A stretch of DNA of 64,000 nucleotides from Comamonas endophytica (GCF_023634805.2 NZ_CP106881.1:1178001-1242000), one strand, 5' to 3'; positions 51,438 to 61,684 are shown, numbered from the stretch's first letter. A program made the numbers and translations. The notes: generated by a model from the sequence alone, not told the origin.

Positions 51438-52241
51438 CTACTTCTCCACCGGGGTCGATGGCTGCTCCTCGTCACTTTCAGGCGAGCGCGAAACCCGGCT
51501 GAACCAGCCCGCGCCCAGAATGCCGACCTCGTAGAGGATGCACATGGGAATGGCCAGCGCCAGCTGGGAAATCACATCCGGCGGCGTGACCACGGCGGCG
51601 ATCACGAACGACAGCACGACGAAGTAGCCGCGGAACGACTTGAGCTTCTCGATCTCGACCAGATTGAAGCGCACCAGCAGCATCACCACGATCGGCACCT
51701 GGAAGGCCAGGCCGAAGGCCAGGTACAGCGACAGGATGGCTTCGACATAGGAGGCGATGTCCGGGGTCGCGGCCACGCTGTCGGGCGTGAATCCCTGGAT
51801 GAAGGCAAACATCTTGTCGAGCACGAAGAACTGCACGAAGGCGATGCCGACATAGGCCAGCAGGCTGCCGAACAGGATCAGCGGCAGCGCGAAGCGCTTC
51901 TCGTGGCTGTAGAGGCCGGGCGACACGAAGGCCCACATCTGGTACATGATCCAGGGCAGCGTGGCCAGCACGCCGACCATGCCCAGCACCTTGATCGGCA
52001 CGAAGAAGGGCGTGAACACGCCGACCGCGATCAGCTTGGCGTCGGGCGGCATGTGCGCCTTGATCGGGTGTGAGATGAAGTCGATCAGCCCGTTCGGGCC
52101 GGGCCACAACGCCAGGAGGGCCACCGCGAGCGCGATGCCGTAGATGCAATAGAGCAGGCGGTTGCGCAGCTCCAGCAGGTGCTGCACGAAGGGCTGCTCG
52201 GTGCCGGCCAGCTCGTCTTCTTTGGGAGGAATGTCTGCCAT
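51438..52241 (-). CDS. tatC: Sec-independent protein translocase TatC
   Basis: TatC is the polytopic receptor for twin-arginine signal peptides. The 267-residue protein has six membrane helices and the family stretches PFVQHLLELRNRLLYCIYG (N-terminal signal-binding region), PWIMYQMWAFVSPGLYSHEKR and FGLAFQVPIVVMLLV. The acidic C-terminal tail is short. tatA and tatB lie upstream in the same operon. Confidence 0.97.
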   Translation of the reverse strand: MADIPPKEDELAGTEQPFVQHLLELRNRLLYCIYGIALAVALLALWPGPNGLIDFISHPIKAHMPPDAKLIAVGVFTPFFVPIKVLGMVGVLATLPWIMYQMWAFVSPGLYSHEKRFALPLILFGSLLAYVGIAFVQFFVLDKMFAFIQGFTPDSVAATPDIASYVEAILSLYLAFGLAFQVPIVVMLLVRFNLVEIEKLKSFRGYFVVLSFVIAAVVTPPDVISQLALAIPMCILYEVGILGAGWFSRVSRSPESDEEQPSTPVEK

Positions 52242-52350
52242 GGTGGAATCGGGCGCTCAGGCCCTGACACATTTCTGAAAGGCCAATGAAAAAGCGCGCA
52301 GCGCAATGCCTGCGCCGCGCCCGCCCCGGAACTGCCGCGCGGCAGCCGGC

Positions 52351-52839
52351 TCAGCGGAACTTCTGCGGACGAAAGCGCGCCACGCGCGCCGCACCCGATT
52401 GTGCCTTGTTGCGCACTCCCGTGCGCGCCTTGTACCACTGTGGCACGGCGGCGCGCTTGAGCCGCCAGTTCTTGCGCGGATGGGTGTAGGCCGGCACCAC
52501 GCCGCGTCCCGGGTCCTCGTACGAAGACGTGTGGCTGCCCGAGGCGCTGTCCAGCGCTTCGCTGGTGCTGGCATTCCAGTCTCTTTCGAAGTCGGCGGCA
52601 CTGGTATGGATGGTCTGCTCGACATCGCGCGCCGCCCCTTCCACCGTTTCCTTCATCTTCTTGAGCTCATCGAGCTCCATCGAGCGGTTGACCTCGGCTT
52701 TCACATCGGCGACATAGCGCTGGGCTTTGCCCAGCAAGGTCCCCACGGTACGCGCCACGCGCGGCAGCTTCTCTGGCCCGATGACAATCAATGCCACCGC
52801 GCCGATCAGCGCCATCTTGGACAGGCCAATATCGATCAT
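52351..52839 (-). CDS. tatB: Sec-independent protein translocase TatB
   Basis: TatB forms the receptor complex with TatC. The 162-residue protein starts [26 protein letters not shown], with the membrane helix and the GPEKLPR hinge. The amphipathic helix [24 protein letters not shown] follows, and a basic, low-conservation tail. Placed between tatA and tatC. Confidence 0.96.
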   Translation of the reverse strand: MIDIGLSKMALIGAVALIVIGPEKLPRVARTVGTLLGKAQRYVADVKAEVNRSMELDELKKMKETVEGAARDVEQTIHTSAADFERDWNASTSEALDSASGSHTSSYEDPGRGVVPAYTHPRKNWRLKRAAVPQWYKARTGVRNKAQSGAARVARFRPQKFR

Positions 52840-52859
52840 GCAGGCAGTGCCTCAGCGCC

Positions 52860-53108
52860 TCAGCTCTTTTGCTTGGCTTCCACGTCGATCGTGGCCTTGT
52901 CGGCTGCGGTCTGGTTGGCAACCTGGCTGGGAGCCGGCACGCTGCCCGGCGCTGCCGTCGTGTCGCTGCCCCCGTCCTTGACGCCGTCCTTGAAGCCCTT
53001 CACCGCGCCGCCCAGGTCGGAGCCGAGGTTCTTGAGCTTCTTGGTGCCGAACACCATGACGACGATGAGCAGCACGATCAGCCAGTGCCAGATGGAAAAC
53101 GAACCCAT
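52860..53108 (-). CDS. tatA: Sec-independent protein translocase TatA
   Basis: TatA oligomers form the conducting element of the Tat system. The 82-residue protein begins [27 protein letters not shown], the membrane helix and the FGTKKL hinge. The amphipathic helix [17 protein letters not shown] and a charged tail follow. Confidence 0.97.
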   Translation of the reverse strand: MGSFSIWHWLIVLLIVVMVFGTKKLKNLGSDLGGAVKGFKDGVKDGGSDTTAAPGSVPAPSQVANQTAADKATIDVEAKQKS

Positions 53109-53191
53109 GGATATCTCCTAACGAATTGCGGACATTTTAGACGGCGCGCGTGAAGCAATGATGAATCGCCCTTTTGGCCACACAGCCGTCA

Positions 53192-53548
53192 TCAACCTTT
53201 CAACCAGGGGCGCGGGCCACCCATGACATGCATGTGAAGGTGATGTATTTCCTGCCCGCCCTCGTTGCCGGTGTTGATCACCACGCGGAAGCCGCCTTCG
53301 GGATAGGGATTGCAGCCCTGCTCCTGGGCCAGCCGCGGCGCCAGCGTCAGCATGTGGCCGAGCACGCCCGCATCCCCGGGCTGGACCTGGGCCATCGACG
53401 CGATGTGCTTCTTGGGCAGCATCAGGAAGTGGATCGGGGCGCCCGGATGGATGTCGTGGAAGGCGAAGACCTGATCGTCCTCGTACACCTTGCGCGAGGG
53501 AATCTGGCCGGCGATGATCTTGCAGAAGAGGCAGTCGGGATCGTGCAT
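53192..53548 (-). CDS. hinT: HIT-family purine nucleoside phosphoramidase
   Basis: This 118-residue HIT protein hydrolyses AMP-lysine and related phosphoramidates. The histidine triad is in HHLHMHVMGG; the early CLFCKII pair suggests an optional zinc site. The start at 53548 gives MHDPDCLFCKIIAGQIPS. The position between the DUF4870-like gene and tatA is standard in Comamonadaceae. Confidence 0.93.
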   Translation of the reverse strand: MHDPDCLFCKIIAGQIPSRKVYEDDQVFAFHDIHPGAPIHFLMLPKKHIASMAQVQPGDAGVLGHMLTLAPRLAQEQGCNPYPEGGFRVVINTGNEGGQEIHHLHMHVMGGPRPWLKG

Positions 53549-53616
53549 TTCGATGGGAGCGTTTGTGATGGATGGGCGATCAGGGCCGCTCTGGCAGGCC
53601 GCTCGGGCAGGGCCGC

Positions 53617-54009
53617 CTAGGCCTCGACCGGCTGGCCCTTGTTCATCGCCACCATGCCGCGCACGATGCGATACAGGAACCAGATGGAGATGATGACCCA
53701 GGCGATCCAGCCGGGGAAGAAGAACAGCAGCCACAGCGGCGCGGTGACCAGGTACAGGACACCGGCCCAGACCACGCTGCGGATGCGCCAGGCGAAATGG
53801 CTGGCGTGCCAGGTGCCGGCGGCATCGCTGCGCTTGACCAGGTCGATGATCAATGCAATGACCAGCAGCACGATGCTGGGCTGGGCGGCGGGCACGACGG
53901 CGGCCACGGCAACCACCAGGTGCAGCACGTAGCTGAGCCAGCCCCAGGCCTTGAGGCCGTCGCTGTGCAAGGGGTCTGCGGCGCGGGCTTCGACGATGTC
54001 TTCACGCAT
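53617..54009 (-). CDS. DUF4870-like small membrane protein
   Basis: This 130-residue protein has three hydrophobic segments (LSYVLHLVVAVAAVVPAA, SIVLLVIALIIDLV and WAGVLYLVTAPLWLLFFFPGWIAWVIISIWFLYRIV). The AGTWHASHFAWRIRSVVW motif between them is typical of the group. It lies between hisE and hinT, a conserved place in this order. Function unknown; a sorting or membrane-stress role has not been shown. Confidence 0.8.
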   Translation of the reverse strand: MREDIVEARAADPLHSDGLKAWGWLSYVLHLVVAVAAVVPAAQPSIVLLVIALIIDLVKRSDAAGTWHASHFAWRIRSVVWAGVLYLVTAPLWLLFFFPGWIAWVIISIWFLYRIVRGMVAMNKGQPVEA

Positions 54010-54038
54010 GATGCTATTCCTCCTTCAATGGCGCGCTG

Positions 54039-54413
54039 CTAGGCTTTGCGCCGGGCTTTTTCCTCGAGGCCGCTGGTGCCCTCGCGGCGCTCGAGCTCGG
54101 CAACGACCTGCGCGGGATCGAGCCCGTAATGCGACAGGGCAATCATCGTATGAAACCACAGGTCGGCGATCTCGTACAGCAGCTTGCTCGGATCGCTGCC
54201 ATGGTCCACATCCTTGGCTGCCATCACGACTTCGCAGGCTTCCTCGCCGATCTTCTTCAGGAAGGCATCCGGGCCCTTGTGCAGCAGCTTGGCGACATAG
54301 CTTTTCTCGGGGTCGCCGCCATTGGCGGCCTTGCGGCTTTCAATCACCGCGGCCAGCCGCGCCAGCGCGCCTTCGCTGGAAAGATTCTGGGGAGCAGTCA
54401 TCGCAGAGTTCAT
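54039..54413 (-). CDS. hisE: Phosphoribosyl-ATP pyrophosphatase
   Basis: HisE hydrolyses phosphoribosyl-ATP to phosphoribosyl-AMP, step 2 of histidine synthesis. The 124-residue all-helical protein has the [16 protein letters not shown] metal-binding helix and the later [13 protein letters not shown]. The start overlaps the hisI stop by four bases. hisI and hisE are separate genes here, not the fused enterobacterial form. Confidence 0.95.
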   Translation of the reverse strand: MNSAMTAPQNLSSEGALARLAAVIESRKAANGGDPEKSYVAKLLHKGPDAFLKKIGEEACEVVMAAKDVDHGSDPSKLLYEIADLWFHTMIALSHYGLDPAQVVAELERREGTSGLEEKARRKA

Positions 54414-54799
54414 CGGTAAATGCTTTCAGGGTCCTTGAGCACCGGCTCCACCGGGGTCCAGGCGCCGTCCTTGAGCACGCTGTAGAAGCAGCTGTGGCGG
54501 CCGGTATGGCAGGCAATGCCGGGCTCGTGGCCCAGCTGGGTGATCTTCAGCAGCACTACGTCGTTGTCGCAGTCCAGGCGCATCTCATGCACCTGCTGCA
54601 CATGGCCCGATTCCTCGCCCTTGAACCACAGGCGGTTGCGGGAGCGGCTGAAATACACCGCGCGCCCCAGCTCGGCCGTCTTGGCCAGCGCCTCGCGGTT
54701 CATCCAGGCGAACATCAGCACGTCGCCCGAGGCGTGCTCCTGCGCAATGACGGGCACCAGGCCCTGCGCATCCCATTTCACTTGATCCAACCAGTTCAT
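54410..54799 (-). CDS. hisI: Phosphoribosyl-AMP cyclohydrolase
   Basis: HisI opens the adenine ring of phosphoribosyl-AMP, step 3. The 129-residue zinc enzyme has [16 protein letters not shown] near 50-65, the metal aspartates in [10 protein letters not shown], and CHTGRHSCF. The start at 54799 ([10 protein letters not shown]) is the family N-terminus. Confidence 0.95.
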   Translation of the reverse strand: MNWLDQVKWDAQGLVPVIAQEHASGDVLMFAWMNREALAKTAELGRAVYFSRSRNRLWFKGEESGHVQQVHEMRLDCDNDVVLLKITQLGHEPGIACHTGRHSCFYSVLKDGAWTPVEPVLKDPESIYR

Positions 54800-54824
54800 G
54801 CTTGCATTGTCGGTTATTTGCCGT

Positions 54825-55625
54825 TCAAAGACGGACAGGGATGCCTCTGTCGGCCATGCGCTGCTTGGCCTGGCCCACCGTGTACTCGCCATAGTGGAAG
54901 ATGCTGGCCGCCAGCACCGCATCGGCGCCGCCCTGCTGCACGCCATCGGCCAGGTGGTCGAGGTTGCCCACGCCGCCCGAGGCGATGACCGGCACGCCGA
55001 CCGCGTCGCTGACGGCACGCGTGAGTTCGAGGTCGAAGCCCGACTTGGTGCCATCGCGGTCCATGCTGGTCAGCAGGATCTCGCCCGCGCCGCGGCGTGC
55101 CATCTCGCTGGCCCATTGCACCGCGTCCAGGCCGGTGTTCTTGCGTCCGCCATGGCTGTAGACGTCCCAGCCCGGCCCCAGGGGCAGGCCATTGGCGCCG
55201 ATGCGCTGCGCGTCCTCAAGCGTGCGGCGCTTGGCGTCGATGGCGACCACGATGCACTGCGCGCCGTACTTCTGCGAGGCGGCGTTGATCACATCGGGGT
55301 TGGCCAGCGCCGCCGAGTTGAAGCTGGTCTTGTCGGCGCCCGCGTTGAGCAGGCGGCGCACGTCCTCGACGGTGCGCACGCCGCCGCCCACGGTGAGCGG
55401 AATGAACACCTGGCTGGCCACGGCCTCGATGATGTGCAGGATCAGGTCACGCTCGTCGCTGGTGGCGGTGATGTCGAGGAAAGTGAGTTCGTCCGCGCCC
55501 TGGCCGTTGTAGCGGGCCGCGATCTCCACCGGATCGCCGGCGTCGCGCAGTTCGAGGAAATTGACGCCCTTGACGACGCGGCCGCCGGTGACGTCGAGGC
55601 AGGGAATGATGCGTTTGGCAAGCAT
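54825..55625 (-). CDS. hisF: Imidazole glycerol phosphate synthase, cyclase subunit
   Basis: HisF joins PRFAR and ammonia from HisH to make imidazole glycerol phosphate and AICAR. The 266-residue TIM barrel begins [20 protein letters not shown] and contains the catalytic aspartates in PCLDV and [10 protein letters not shown], and the phosphate loops VGGGVRT and ASGGVGN. It lies 31 bp after galE, not after hisA. Confidence 0.96.
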   Translation of the reverse strand: MLAKRIIPCLDVTGGRVVKGVNFLELRDAGDPVEIAARYNGQGADELTFLDITATSDERDLILHIIEAVASQVFIPLTVGGGVRTVEDVRRLLNAGADKTSFNSAALANPDVINAASQKYGAQCIVVAIDAKRRTLEDAQRIGANGLPLGPGWDVYSHGGRKNTGLDAVQWASEMARRGAGEILLTSMDRDGTKSGFDLELTRAVSDAVGVPVIASGGVGNLDHLADGVQQGGADAVLAASIFHYGEYTVGQAKQRMADRGIPVRL

Positions 55626-55656
55626 GGCGCGGGAATCTCTGAAAAATGGAAAAGGT

Positions 55657-56673
55657 CTAGGCGCGGGCGATGCGGCGGGCTTCGCCATCCTGCCAGCGCC
55701 AGACATCGGCACACATGCGGTCGAGATCGAGCTCGGCGCGCCAGCCCAGCAGGCGTTCGGCCAGCGCCGGGTCGGCCCAGTACTGCGCCAGGTCGCCGGC
55801 GCGGCGCTCGACCACTTCATAGGGGATGGGGCGGCCGCTGGCGCGCGCGAAACCGGCGATCAGCTGCAGCACCGAGGCCGGGCGGCCCGAGCCCAGGTTC
55901 ACCGTCAGCAGGCCGGGGTGCTGGCGCAGGTAGTTGAGCGCAGCGAGGTGCCCCTTGGCCAGGTCGGTGACGTGGATGTAGTCGCGCACGCCGGTGCCGT
56001 CCACTGTCGGGTAATCGTTGCCGAACACGCGCAACTGGTCGCGCAGGCCCGTCGCCACCTGGGCCACGAAGGGCATCAGGTTGTTGGGCACGTCCTGCGG
56101 GTCCTCGCCGATCAGGCCGCTTTCATGTGCGCCTACCGGGTTGAAGTAGCGCAGCCGCGCCAGGCGCCAGGCGCGCGGCTCGGAGGCGTCGAGGTCGGCC
56201 AGGATCTGCTCGATCATGAGCTTGGTCTGGCCATAGGGATTGCTCGGCGCCAGCGCGAAGTCCTCGGCGATCGGCATGACGGCCGATTCCGCATAGACCG
56301 TGGCCGAGGAGGAAAACACCAGCGTGCGCACGTCGGCCTGCTGCATGGCCTGCAGCAGCGCCAGCGTGCCGGCGACATTGTTGTCGTAGTAGGCCAGTGG
56401 CTTGGCGACCGATTCGCCCACGGCCTTGGAGGCGGCGAAATGGATCACCGCATCGATGGGGTACTTGGCGAAAAGCCGCGCCAGCAGCGCAGCGTCGCGC
56501 ACGTCGCCTTCCTCGCACAGCGGCGCCTGGCCGGTGATGCGCTCCAGGCGCTCGAGCACGCTGCGCTGGCTGTTGCTGAAATTGTCCAGGATCACAAAGG
56601 CTTCGCCGGCCGCGGCCAGCTCCACACAGGTATGCGAGCCGATGAAGCCGGCTCCGCCTGTCACAAGAATCAC
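55657..56673 (-). CDS. galE: UDP-glucose 4-epimerase
   Basis: GalE interconverts UDP-glucose and UDP-galactose with bound NAD. The 338-residue protein begins (GTG) [15 protein letters not shown], the NAD motif. It has SSSATVYA, the catalytic [12 protein letters not shown] (YxxxK) near 150, and [21 protein letters not shown] at 56673 has AAGGAA about 8 bases upstream and overlaps the mutarotase stop by four bases. It sits inside the his operon between hisA and hisF, which is unusual. Confidence 0.93.
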   Translation of the reverse strand: MILVTGGAGFIGSHTCVELAAAGEAFVILDNFSNSQRSVLERLERITGQAPLCEEGDVRDAALLARLFAKYPIDAVIHFAASKAVGESVAKPLAYYDNNVAGTLALLQAMQQADVRTLVFSSSATVYAESAVMPIAEDFALAPSNPYGQTKLMIEQILADLDASEPRAWRLARLRYFNPVGAHESGLIGEDPQDVPNNLMPFVAQVATGLRDQLRVFGNDYPTVDGTGVRDYIHVTDLAKGHLAALNYLRQHPGLLTVNLGSGRPASVLQLIAGFARASGRPIPYEVVERRAGDLAQYWADPALAERLLGWRAELDLDRMCADVWRWQDGEARRIARA

Positions 56674-57575
56674 GTCGTTTCCTTCGGGGTCTGCGCCATG
56701 CGCGGCAGATGCTGGAGCCGCTGCGCCGCCTGCCAACGGCCCTGCGGTGCCAGCACTACGGGCGCATCGATGGCCGCGGCTTCCACGCACAGCATATGCC
56801 GGTATCCATCGGCAGGCATGTCGGCCAAGCGCGCGCATAACGCCGGACCGGGGTTCCAGACCACGGTATCGGCCCAGGCCGGGTCCTGCGTGATGCGCAG
56901 CCGCGCGCCGCCAGCGGCGTGCAGCTCCATCGCCTGCGCGGGCCGCGGATAGACCCGGTCCAGCTCGGCGCCGAACGCCAGCGCGCCCTGCTGCTGCGGA
57001 TGGGTGTCTTCGACCGCATCCCAATAGCGCAGCCCGTCAAAGCCCTGCAGCGTGGTCTCGGTGACCTCATCGACGCGCAGGTAGCTGTGCAGCGCGGCCG
57101 TGAAGGCCAGCGGCGCGTTGCCGGTGTTGTGCACCGCCAGCTCCACCGTCAGCGCACCGGGCTGCAGGAGCAACCGCAGCTCGGCGGCAAAGGCATGCGG
57201 CCAGACGGCGCGTGTGGCTTCGCTGTCATGCAGGCGCAGCGCGAGGCGCAGGCCATCACCATCCACAGATGCATCGTCCGCATCCGCCTGCCAGGCCAGC
57301 GTGCGCGCAAAGCCATGCTTGACCAGGGGGCCGCGCTGGTTGAACTGGGGAAAGCACAGCGGAATGCCGCCGCGTATCGGCGTGCTGCCGTCATGGGCCG
57401 CGCGCGGGCTCAGGAACAGCTGCTCCTTGCCGCCGGCGACCCAGGAAAGGACCTGTGCGCCCTGCAGCGCCACCAGCGCGCTGTCGCCATGGGGCAGCGC
57501 CAGCGCGATGGCGGGCAAACCCTGCCATTCGGCGGCTGTGGCCTTGAAGCCCGGCTCAAGCACCGGCGAGCTCAT
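56670..57575 (-). CDS. D-hexose-6-phosphate mutarotase (YeaD-like)
   Basis: The 301-residue protein belongs to the aldose 1-epimerase fold, in the YeaD/glucose-6-phosphate 1-epimerase group. Family stretches are [35 protein letters not shown], and the C-terminal WNPGPAL...[17 protein letters not shown]. It converts alpha and beta anomers of hexose phosphates. Its 5' end overlaps hisA by 20 bp and its 3' end overlaps galE by 4 bp, so it is part of the his transcript. Confidence 0.9.
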   Translation of the reverse strand: MSSPVLEPGFKATAAEWQGLPAIALALPHGDSALVALQGAQVLSWVAGGKEQLFLSPRAAHDGSTPIRGGIPLCFPQFNQRGPLVKHGFARTLAWQADADDASVDGDGLRLALRLHDSEATRAVWPHAFAAELRLLLQPGALTVELAVHNTGNAPLAFTAALHSYLRVDEVTETTLQGFDGLRYWDAVEDTHPQQQGALAFGAELDRVYPRPAQAMELHAAGGARLRITQDPAWADTVVWNPGPALCARLADMPADGYRHMLCVEAAAIDAPVVLAPQGRWQAAQRLQHLPRMAQTPKETT

Positions 57576-58299
57576 CTGCGCGGGCTTGAGCCGCTGCGAA
57601 GTCGAGATTGCCCGAATAGATCGCGCGGCCGCAGATCACGCCCTGCACGCCTTCGCTCTCCACGGCGCACAGCTGCTCGATATCGCTCATGCCGGCCAGG
57701 CCGCCCGAGGCGATGACCGGGATCGACAGCGACTGCGCCAGCTTCACCGTGGCATCGATGTTGATGCCCGAGAGCATGCCGTCGCGGCCGATGTCGGTGT
57801 AGATGATGGACTCCACGCCCCAGTCCTCGAAGCGCTTGCCCACGCTCAGCACGTCCTGGCCCGTGAGCTTGCTCCAGCCGTCGATGGCGACCTTGCCGTC
57901 CTTGGCGTCGAGGCCGACGATGATGTGGCCGGCAAAGGCCGTGCAGGCATCCTGCAGGAAGCCCGGATTCTTCACCGCCGCCGTGCCGATGATCACGTAG
58001 CGCATGCCGGCGTCGATGTAGCGCTCGATGGTGTCGAGGTCGCGGATGCCGCCGCCCAGCTGCACCGGGATCTCGCTGCCGACTTCCGCCAGGATCGACT
58101 TGATGGCGGCGTTGTTCTTGGGCGCGCCCGCGAACGCGCCGTTCAGGTCGACCAGATGCAGGCGGCGGGCGCCGGCGTCAAGCCACTTGCGGGCCATGGC
58201 TCCGGGGTCTTCGCCAAAGGTGGTCGATTGGTCCATGTCGCCCTGCTTGAGGCGAACGCAGTGGCCGTCCTTGAGGTCGATGGCGGGAATGAGCAGCAT
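57556..58299 (-). CDS. hisA: ProFAR isomerase
   Basis: HisA is the Amadori isomerase that makes PRFAR in histidine synthesis. The 247-residue TIM barrel starts [21 protein letters not shown] with the catalytic Asp in PAIDLK, the second in YTDIGRDGM, and the phosphate loops QLGGGIRD and ASGGLAG. The start at 58299 is the second in-frame ATG and gives the family N-terminus. Confidence 0.96.
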   Translation of the reverse strand: MLLIPAIDLKDGHCVRLKQGDMDQSTTFGEDPGAMARKWLDAGARRLHLVDLNGAFAGAPKNNAAIKSILAEVGSEIPVQLGGGIRDLDTIERYIDAGMRYVIIGTAAVKNPGFLQDACTAFAGHIIVGLDAKDGKVAIDGWSKLTGQDVLSVGKRFEDWGVESIIYTDIGRDGMLSGINIDATVKLAQSLSIPVIASGGLAGMSDIEQLCAVESEGVQGVICGRAIYSGNLDFAAAQARADELAGA

Positions 58300-58346
58300 G
58301 ATGATTGAGAGCAAAGGTGCCGGCGGCGCCGGCGGGGAACAGGAAA

Positions 58347-59009
58347 TCAGGGATTCCAGTACAGGAAATTGCGGAACAGGGCCAGGCCCTGGTCGGCGCT
58401 TTTCTCCGGGTGGAACTGGGTGGCGAAAATATTATCGCGCGCGATGGCGGCGGCAAAGCGCCCGCCGAAATCGGTTTCGCCCGCGCAATGCGCCGCGTCC
58501 TGCGGCCGGGCGTAGAAGCTGTGCACGAAATAGAAGAAGCTGCCGTCCGGCACTCCTTGCCAGATCGGGTGCGGCTGGCCGCCCTGCAGGCATTGATGCA
58601 CGCTGTTCCATCCCATCTGCGGCACCTTGAAGCGGCTGCCGTCGGCCTGGGTGCGGCCTTCGAGCTGGAACTTGCGCACGTCGCCGTGGATCAGGCCCAG
58701 GCCCGGCGTGTCGCCCTCCTCGCTGTGGTCCAGCAGCATCTGCATGCCAACGCACACGCCGAACAGCGGCTTGCTGCGCGCGGCTTCGAGCACCGGCTCG
58801 AGCAGGCCCGAGTCGCGCAGCTCGCGCATGCAGTCGGGGATGGCGCCCTGGCCGGGCAGCACCACGCGGTCCGCGGCGCGCACGACTTCGGGGTCGGCGG
58901 TCACCACGACCTGCCAGCCCGTGCCCTGCGCGGCGGCTTTCACCGCCTGCGAGACCGAGCGCAGATTGCCCATGCCGTAGTCGACCACGGCAACGGAGTT
59001 TTGTGGCAT
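58347..59009 (-). CDS. hisH: Imidazole glycerol phosphate synthase, glutamine amidotransferase subunit
   Basis: HisH supplies ammonia from glutamine to HisF. The 220-residue class I amidotransferase has the nucleophile Cys in [11 protein letters not shown], the oxyanion strand [11 protein letters not shown], and the His-Glu pair in [10 protein letters not shown]. It starts [15 protein letters not shown] at 59009, 2 bp after hisB. Confidence 0.96.
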   Translation of the reverse strand: MPQNSVAVVDYGMGNLRSVSQAVKAAAQGTGWQVVVTADPEVVRAADRVVLPGQGAIPDCMRELRDSGLLEPVLEAARSKPLFGVCVGMQMLLDHSEEGDTPGLGLIHGDVRKFQLEGRTQADGSRFKVPQMGWNSVHQCLQGGQPHPIWQGVPDGSFFYFVHSFYARPQDAAHCAGETDFGGRFAAAIARDNIFATQFHPEKSADQGLALFRNFLYWNP

Positions 59010-59011
59010 GT

Positions 59012-59638
59012 TCACAGCGAGCCCTTGGTGGAAGGAATGGTAGTGGCCGCGCGCGGATCGATCTCCAGCGCCGCACGCAGCGCGCGCGCAAAGGCCTTGA
59101 ACACCGATTCGCACTGGTGGTGGGCATTGAAGCCCTTGAGGTTGTCGATGTGCAGCGTCATGCCGGCATGGTTGACGAAGCCCTGGAAGAACTCGTAGAC
59201 CAGCTGCGTGTCGAGCTGGCCGATGCGCCCGGCCGTGAACTTCACGTCCATGTGCAGGCCCGGGCGGCCCGAGAAATCGATGACCACGCGCGACAGCGCC
59301 TCGTCGAGCGGCACGTAGGCGTGGCCATAGCGGCGCAGGCCCTTCTTGTCGCCGACGGCGCGCGCGAAGGCCTGGCCCAGCGTGATGCCGATGTCCTCCA
59401 CCGTGTGGTGGCCGTCGATGTGCAGGTCGCCCTCGCACTGCACTTCCATGTCGATCAGGCCGTGGCGCGCGATCTGCTCGAGCATGTGGTCCAGAAAGCC
59501 GATGCCGCTGCTGAGCTGGTTCTGGCCCGTGCCGTCGAGATCGATGCGCACGCTGATGCGCGTTTCAGCCGTGTTGCGGGTGACTTCGGCCGTGCGCGGC
59601 GCGCCGGCGGTGGAGGGAATGAGGGCGGAGGAGGTCAT
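59012..59638 (-). CDS. hisB: Imidazoleglycerol-phosphate dehydratase
   Basis: HisB removes water from imidazole glycerol phosphate. The 208-residue protein is the monofunctional form. It shows [27 protein letters not shown] and the late [18 protein letters not shown] manganese-ligand motifs. The start overlaps the hisC stop by four bases (59635-59638). Confidence 0.96.
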   Translation of the reverse strand: MTSSALIPSTAGAPRTAEVTRNTAETRISVRIDLDGTGQNQLSSGIGFLDHMLEQIARHGLIDMEVQCEGDLHIDGHHTVEDIGITLGQAFARAVGDKKGLRRYGHAYVPLDEALSRVVIDFSGRPGLHMDVKFTAGRIGQLDTQLVYEFFQGFVNHAGMTLHIDNLKGFNAHHQCESVFKAFARALRAALEIDPRAATTIPSTKGSL

Positions 59639-60753
59639 ATCGAAGCTTCCAGAGCGGCAAGCATAAGAGCATTGTCGGCCGTGCTGCCCACGGTCAGGCG
59701 CAAACATTGGGCCAGCAGCGGGTGCAGCGCCGCGACATTCTTCACCAGCACGCCGCGCGCCTTCATGGCCGCATGCGCGGCGGCGCTGTCGCTCACGCGG
59801 ATCAGCACCATGTTGGCCTCGCTGTCCCACACCTTGAGCACGCCGGGCATGCGGCGCAGCGCGGCGACCAGCTCGCCGCGCGCGGCCACGAGCTCGGCGG
59901 CCTGAGCGGCAAACACCTCGGCATGCTCGAGCGCGAACAGCGCGGCCTCGCAGTTGAGCACGCTGACGTTGTAGGGCGGGCGCACCTTGTCGATTTCCTG
60001 CACCAGCGCGGACGGGCCTATCAGGTAGCCCAGGCGCACGCCGGCCAGGCCGAACTTGCTGAGCGTGCGCATCAGCAGCACATGCGCGTTGCGCTCGGGC
60101 TCGGCATGCATGCGCGCGATCCAGCTGCGGCTGGCAAAGGGCTGGTAGGCCTCGTCCATGACGACGATGCCGCCCTGCGCGCCGGCCGCGTCGATCACGC
60201 GCTGCACCACGGCTTCGTCCCAGAGCGTGGCGGTGGGGTTGTTCGGATAGGCCAGGTAGGTGATGGCCGGGCGGTGCTCGGCGATGGCCGCGAGCATCGC
60301 CGCCTCGTCCAGCGCGAAATCCGCGTCCAGCGAGACATTGACGAAGTCCAGGCCCTGCAGCTGCGCGCTCATCGGGTACATAACGAAGCCCGGCATCGGC
60401 GCCAGCAGCTTCGCGCGCCGGCCCTCGCCGGCCTGGGCGCAGGCCAGGGCCAGCAGCGAGATGAGTTCATCCGAGCCATTGCCCAGCACGATGGCCGAGC
60501 CCGCGGGTGCGCCCGCGTAGTCCATCAGCGCGCGCTTGAGGTCCTCGAGGCGCTCGCCCGGATAGCGGTTCAGCGCCAGCGCCCCGAGGCGTGCGCCCAG
60601 GGCGGCCTGCAGGTGCGCAGGCAGCTCGAAGGGATTTTCCATCGCGTCCATCTTCAGCATGCCGCCCGCGGGCTGCACCACATAGGCGTGCATGGCGCGC
60701 ACGTCGGGGCGGATGCGCTGCAGCGCGCGCGAAAGATTCTCGGGTTCTGTCAT
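59635..60753 (-). CDS. hisC: Histidinol-phosphate aminotransferase
   Basis: HisC transfers the amino group from glutamate to imidazole-acetol phosphate with PLP. The 372-residue class I/II aminotransferase has LGNGSDELI near 92, [10 protein letters not shown] near 170, the PLP lysine in [15 protein letters not shown] near 232, and the phosphate-binding Arg in VRVSD-like end. It begins 6 bp after the VapC-like toxin gene, so it has no room for its own promoter in the spacer. Confidence 0.94.
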   Translation of the reverse strand: MTEPENLSRALQRIRPDVRAMHAYVVQPAGGMLKMDAMENPFELPAHLQAALGARLGALALNRYPGERLEDLKRALMDYAGAPAGSAIVLGNGSDELISLLALACAQAGEGRRAKLLAPMPGFVMYPMSAQLQGLDFVNVSLDADFALDEAAMLAAIAEHRPAITYLAYPNNPTATLWDEAVVQRVIDAAGAQGGIVVMDEAYQPFASRSWIARMHAEPERNAHVLLMRTLSKFGLAGVRLGYLIGPSALVQEIDKVRPPYNVSVLNCEAALFALEHAEVFAAQAAELVAARGELVAALRRMPGVLKVWDSEANMVLIRVSDSAAAHAAMKARGVLVKNVAALHPLLAQCLRLTVGSTADNALMLAALEASI

Positions 60754-60759
60754 GGAATT

Positions 60760-61224
60760 TCAGTCCTCTGCCCCGGCAGCGCCCAGGGGCTGTTGGCCGG
60801 GATGAATGATCTGCACGCCGCCGAACTGCGCGCCGTGCGGCAGCTGCAGCGACAGCAGGGTCTCGCAGCCGCTGTGCTGGGCCGCGGCCAGCGCCAGGCA
60901 GTCGCCCCAGGCCAGCTGGTGGCGCGCCTCGACGGCCCAGGCGGTCTCGAGCGTCGCGGCATCGATCTGCCACGGCGTCCAGGTGTTGTAGCGGCGGATG
61001 GCGGCGCGCGCGTCGCCCTGGGGCATGGGGCGCGGCTTCGCGTTGGTCACGGTTTCATAGAACTCGGCCAGCCCCTGCGAACTGACGCGCCCCAGGCGCT
61101 CGCGCCACAGGCGGTCGAGCCAGCCCAGCACCGCGGGCTGCGCCGGATCGGAGGCATCTTCGGCACAGACCAGTACCGAGGTATCGACGAATACCGGCTG
61201 GCGCAATGGGTTGGATCGGCTCAT
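60760..61224 (-). CDS. PIN-domain (VapC-like) RNase toxin
   Basis: The 154-residue protein has the PIN fold pattern of VapC RNases. Acidic metal ligands fall in VFVDTSVLVCAED near residue 14, EFYETVTN near 53, and WGDCLALAAAQ near 105. It starts at ATG 61224, overlapping the antitoxin stop (ATGA). The PIN domain is the toxic part and would cleave tRNA or other RNA. All key residues are present, so the toxin is likely active. It lies between hisD and hisC. Confidence 0.85.
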   Translation of the reverse strand: MSRSNPLRQPVFVDTSVLVCAEDASDPAQPAVLGWLDRLWRERLGRVSSQGLAEFYETVTNAKPRPMPQGDARAAIRRYNTWTPWQIDAATLETAWAVEARHQLAWGDCLALAAAQHSGCETLLSLQLPHGAQFGGVQIIHPGQQPLGAAGAED

Positions 61225-61472
61225 GCGCTCTCCCCGGCTCCGGTGCGTGACAGGCATACGCTGCGTGTGGCCGATGGCTGTTCGCCATCCGCCTGCCAGG
61301 TGCGTTCGTCGGTGCGCCATGCGAGGTAGGCGCGCTCGTAGGCATCCTCGCGGCGCTGCATCTCCGCCAGGAAATCGCCGACCATGCGCGACACGCTGGT
61401 GCCGCGCCGCGCGGCTTCGATACGGGCCCATTCGAGCACGTTGTCGTCCACGGTGATGGTCACGTTTTTCAT
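61221..61472 (-). CDS. Ribbon-helix-helix antitoxin (VapB-like)
   Basis: The 83-residue protein begins MKNVTITVDDNVLEWARIEAARRGTS, the ribbon strand and first helix of an RHH DNA-binding domain, then VSRMVGDFLAEMQRRED. The C-terminal half would wrap and neutralise the toxin. It overlaps the toxin by four bases, with antitoxin first as usual. The ATG at 61472 is preferred over an upstream extension, which crosses the operator repeats and the REP element. The promoter is very close to the start. Confidence 0.85.
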   Translation of the reverse strand: MKNVTITVDDNVLEWARIEAARRGTSVSRMVGDFLAEMQRREDAYERAYLAWRTDERTWQADGEQPSATRSVCLSRTGAGESA

Positions 61473-61484
61473 GGGACGGATTTT

Positions 61485-61531
61485 ACACGGGATTCGTGTG
61501 ACACGAAGTTCGTGTGGCACGCATCCAGTGT
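61485..61531 (-). promoter_or_regulatory. Triple palindromic operator of the toxin-antitoxin genes
   Basis: Three 15-bp units of the form ACACG-N5-CGTGT lie at 61485-61499 and 61501-61515 (both perfect) and 61517-61531 (GCACG/AGTGT, two mismatches). The centre-to-centre distance is exactly 16 bp. They begin 13 bp upstream of the antitoxin ATG. A TAAAAT -10-like element on the minus strand overlaps the proximal end. RHH antitoxins bind such tandem palindromes as cooperative dimers for autorepression. Confidence 0.7.
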
Positions 61532-61562
61532 CTCGAAGTACCAGTACTGCACCTGAAACGCC

Positions 61563-61639
61563 CTTCGACAAGCTCAGGGCGAACGGCATTTACCAAACTC
61601 AGGCGTAACTACAAACCGTTCGTCCTGAGCCCGTCGAAG
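61563..61639. repeat. REP-like intergenic inverted repeat, copy 3
   Basis: Outer arms CTTCGACAAGCTCAGG and CCTGAGCCCGTCGAAG, with inner CGAACGG/CCGTTCG, enclose a loop of about 30 bases. It lies between hisD and the antitoxin gene. It shares core words with the copies at 3232 and 37599. A hairpin here may end or protect hisGD mRNA. Confidence 0.78.
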
Positions 61640-61684
61640 GATGAACGGCCTGTGGTCAAGTCCAGGGCAAACAGGTAGTTCGGC

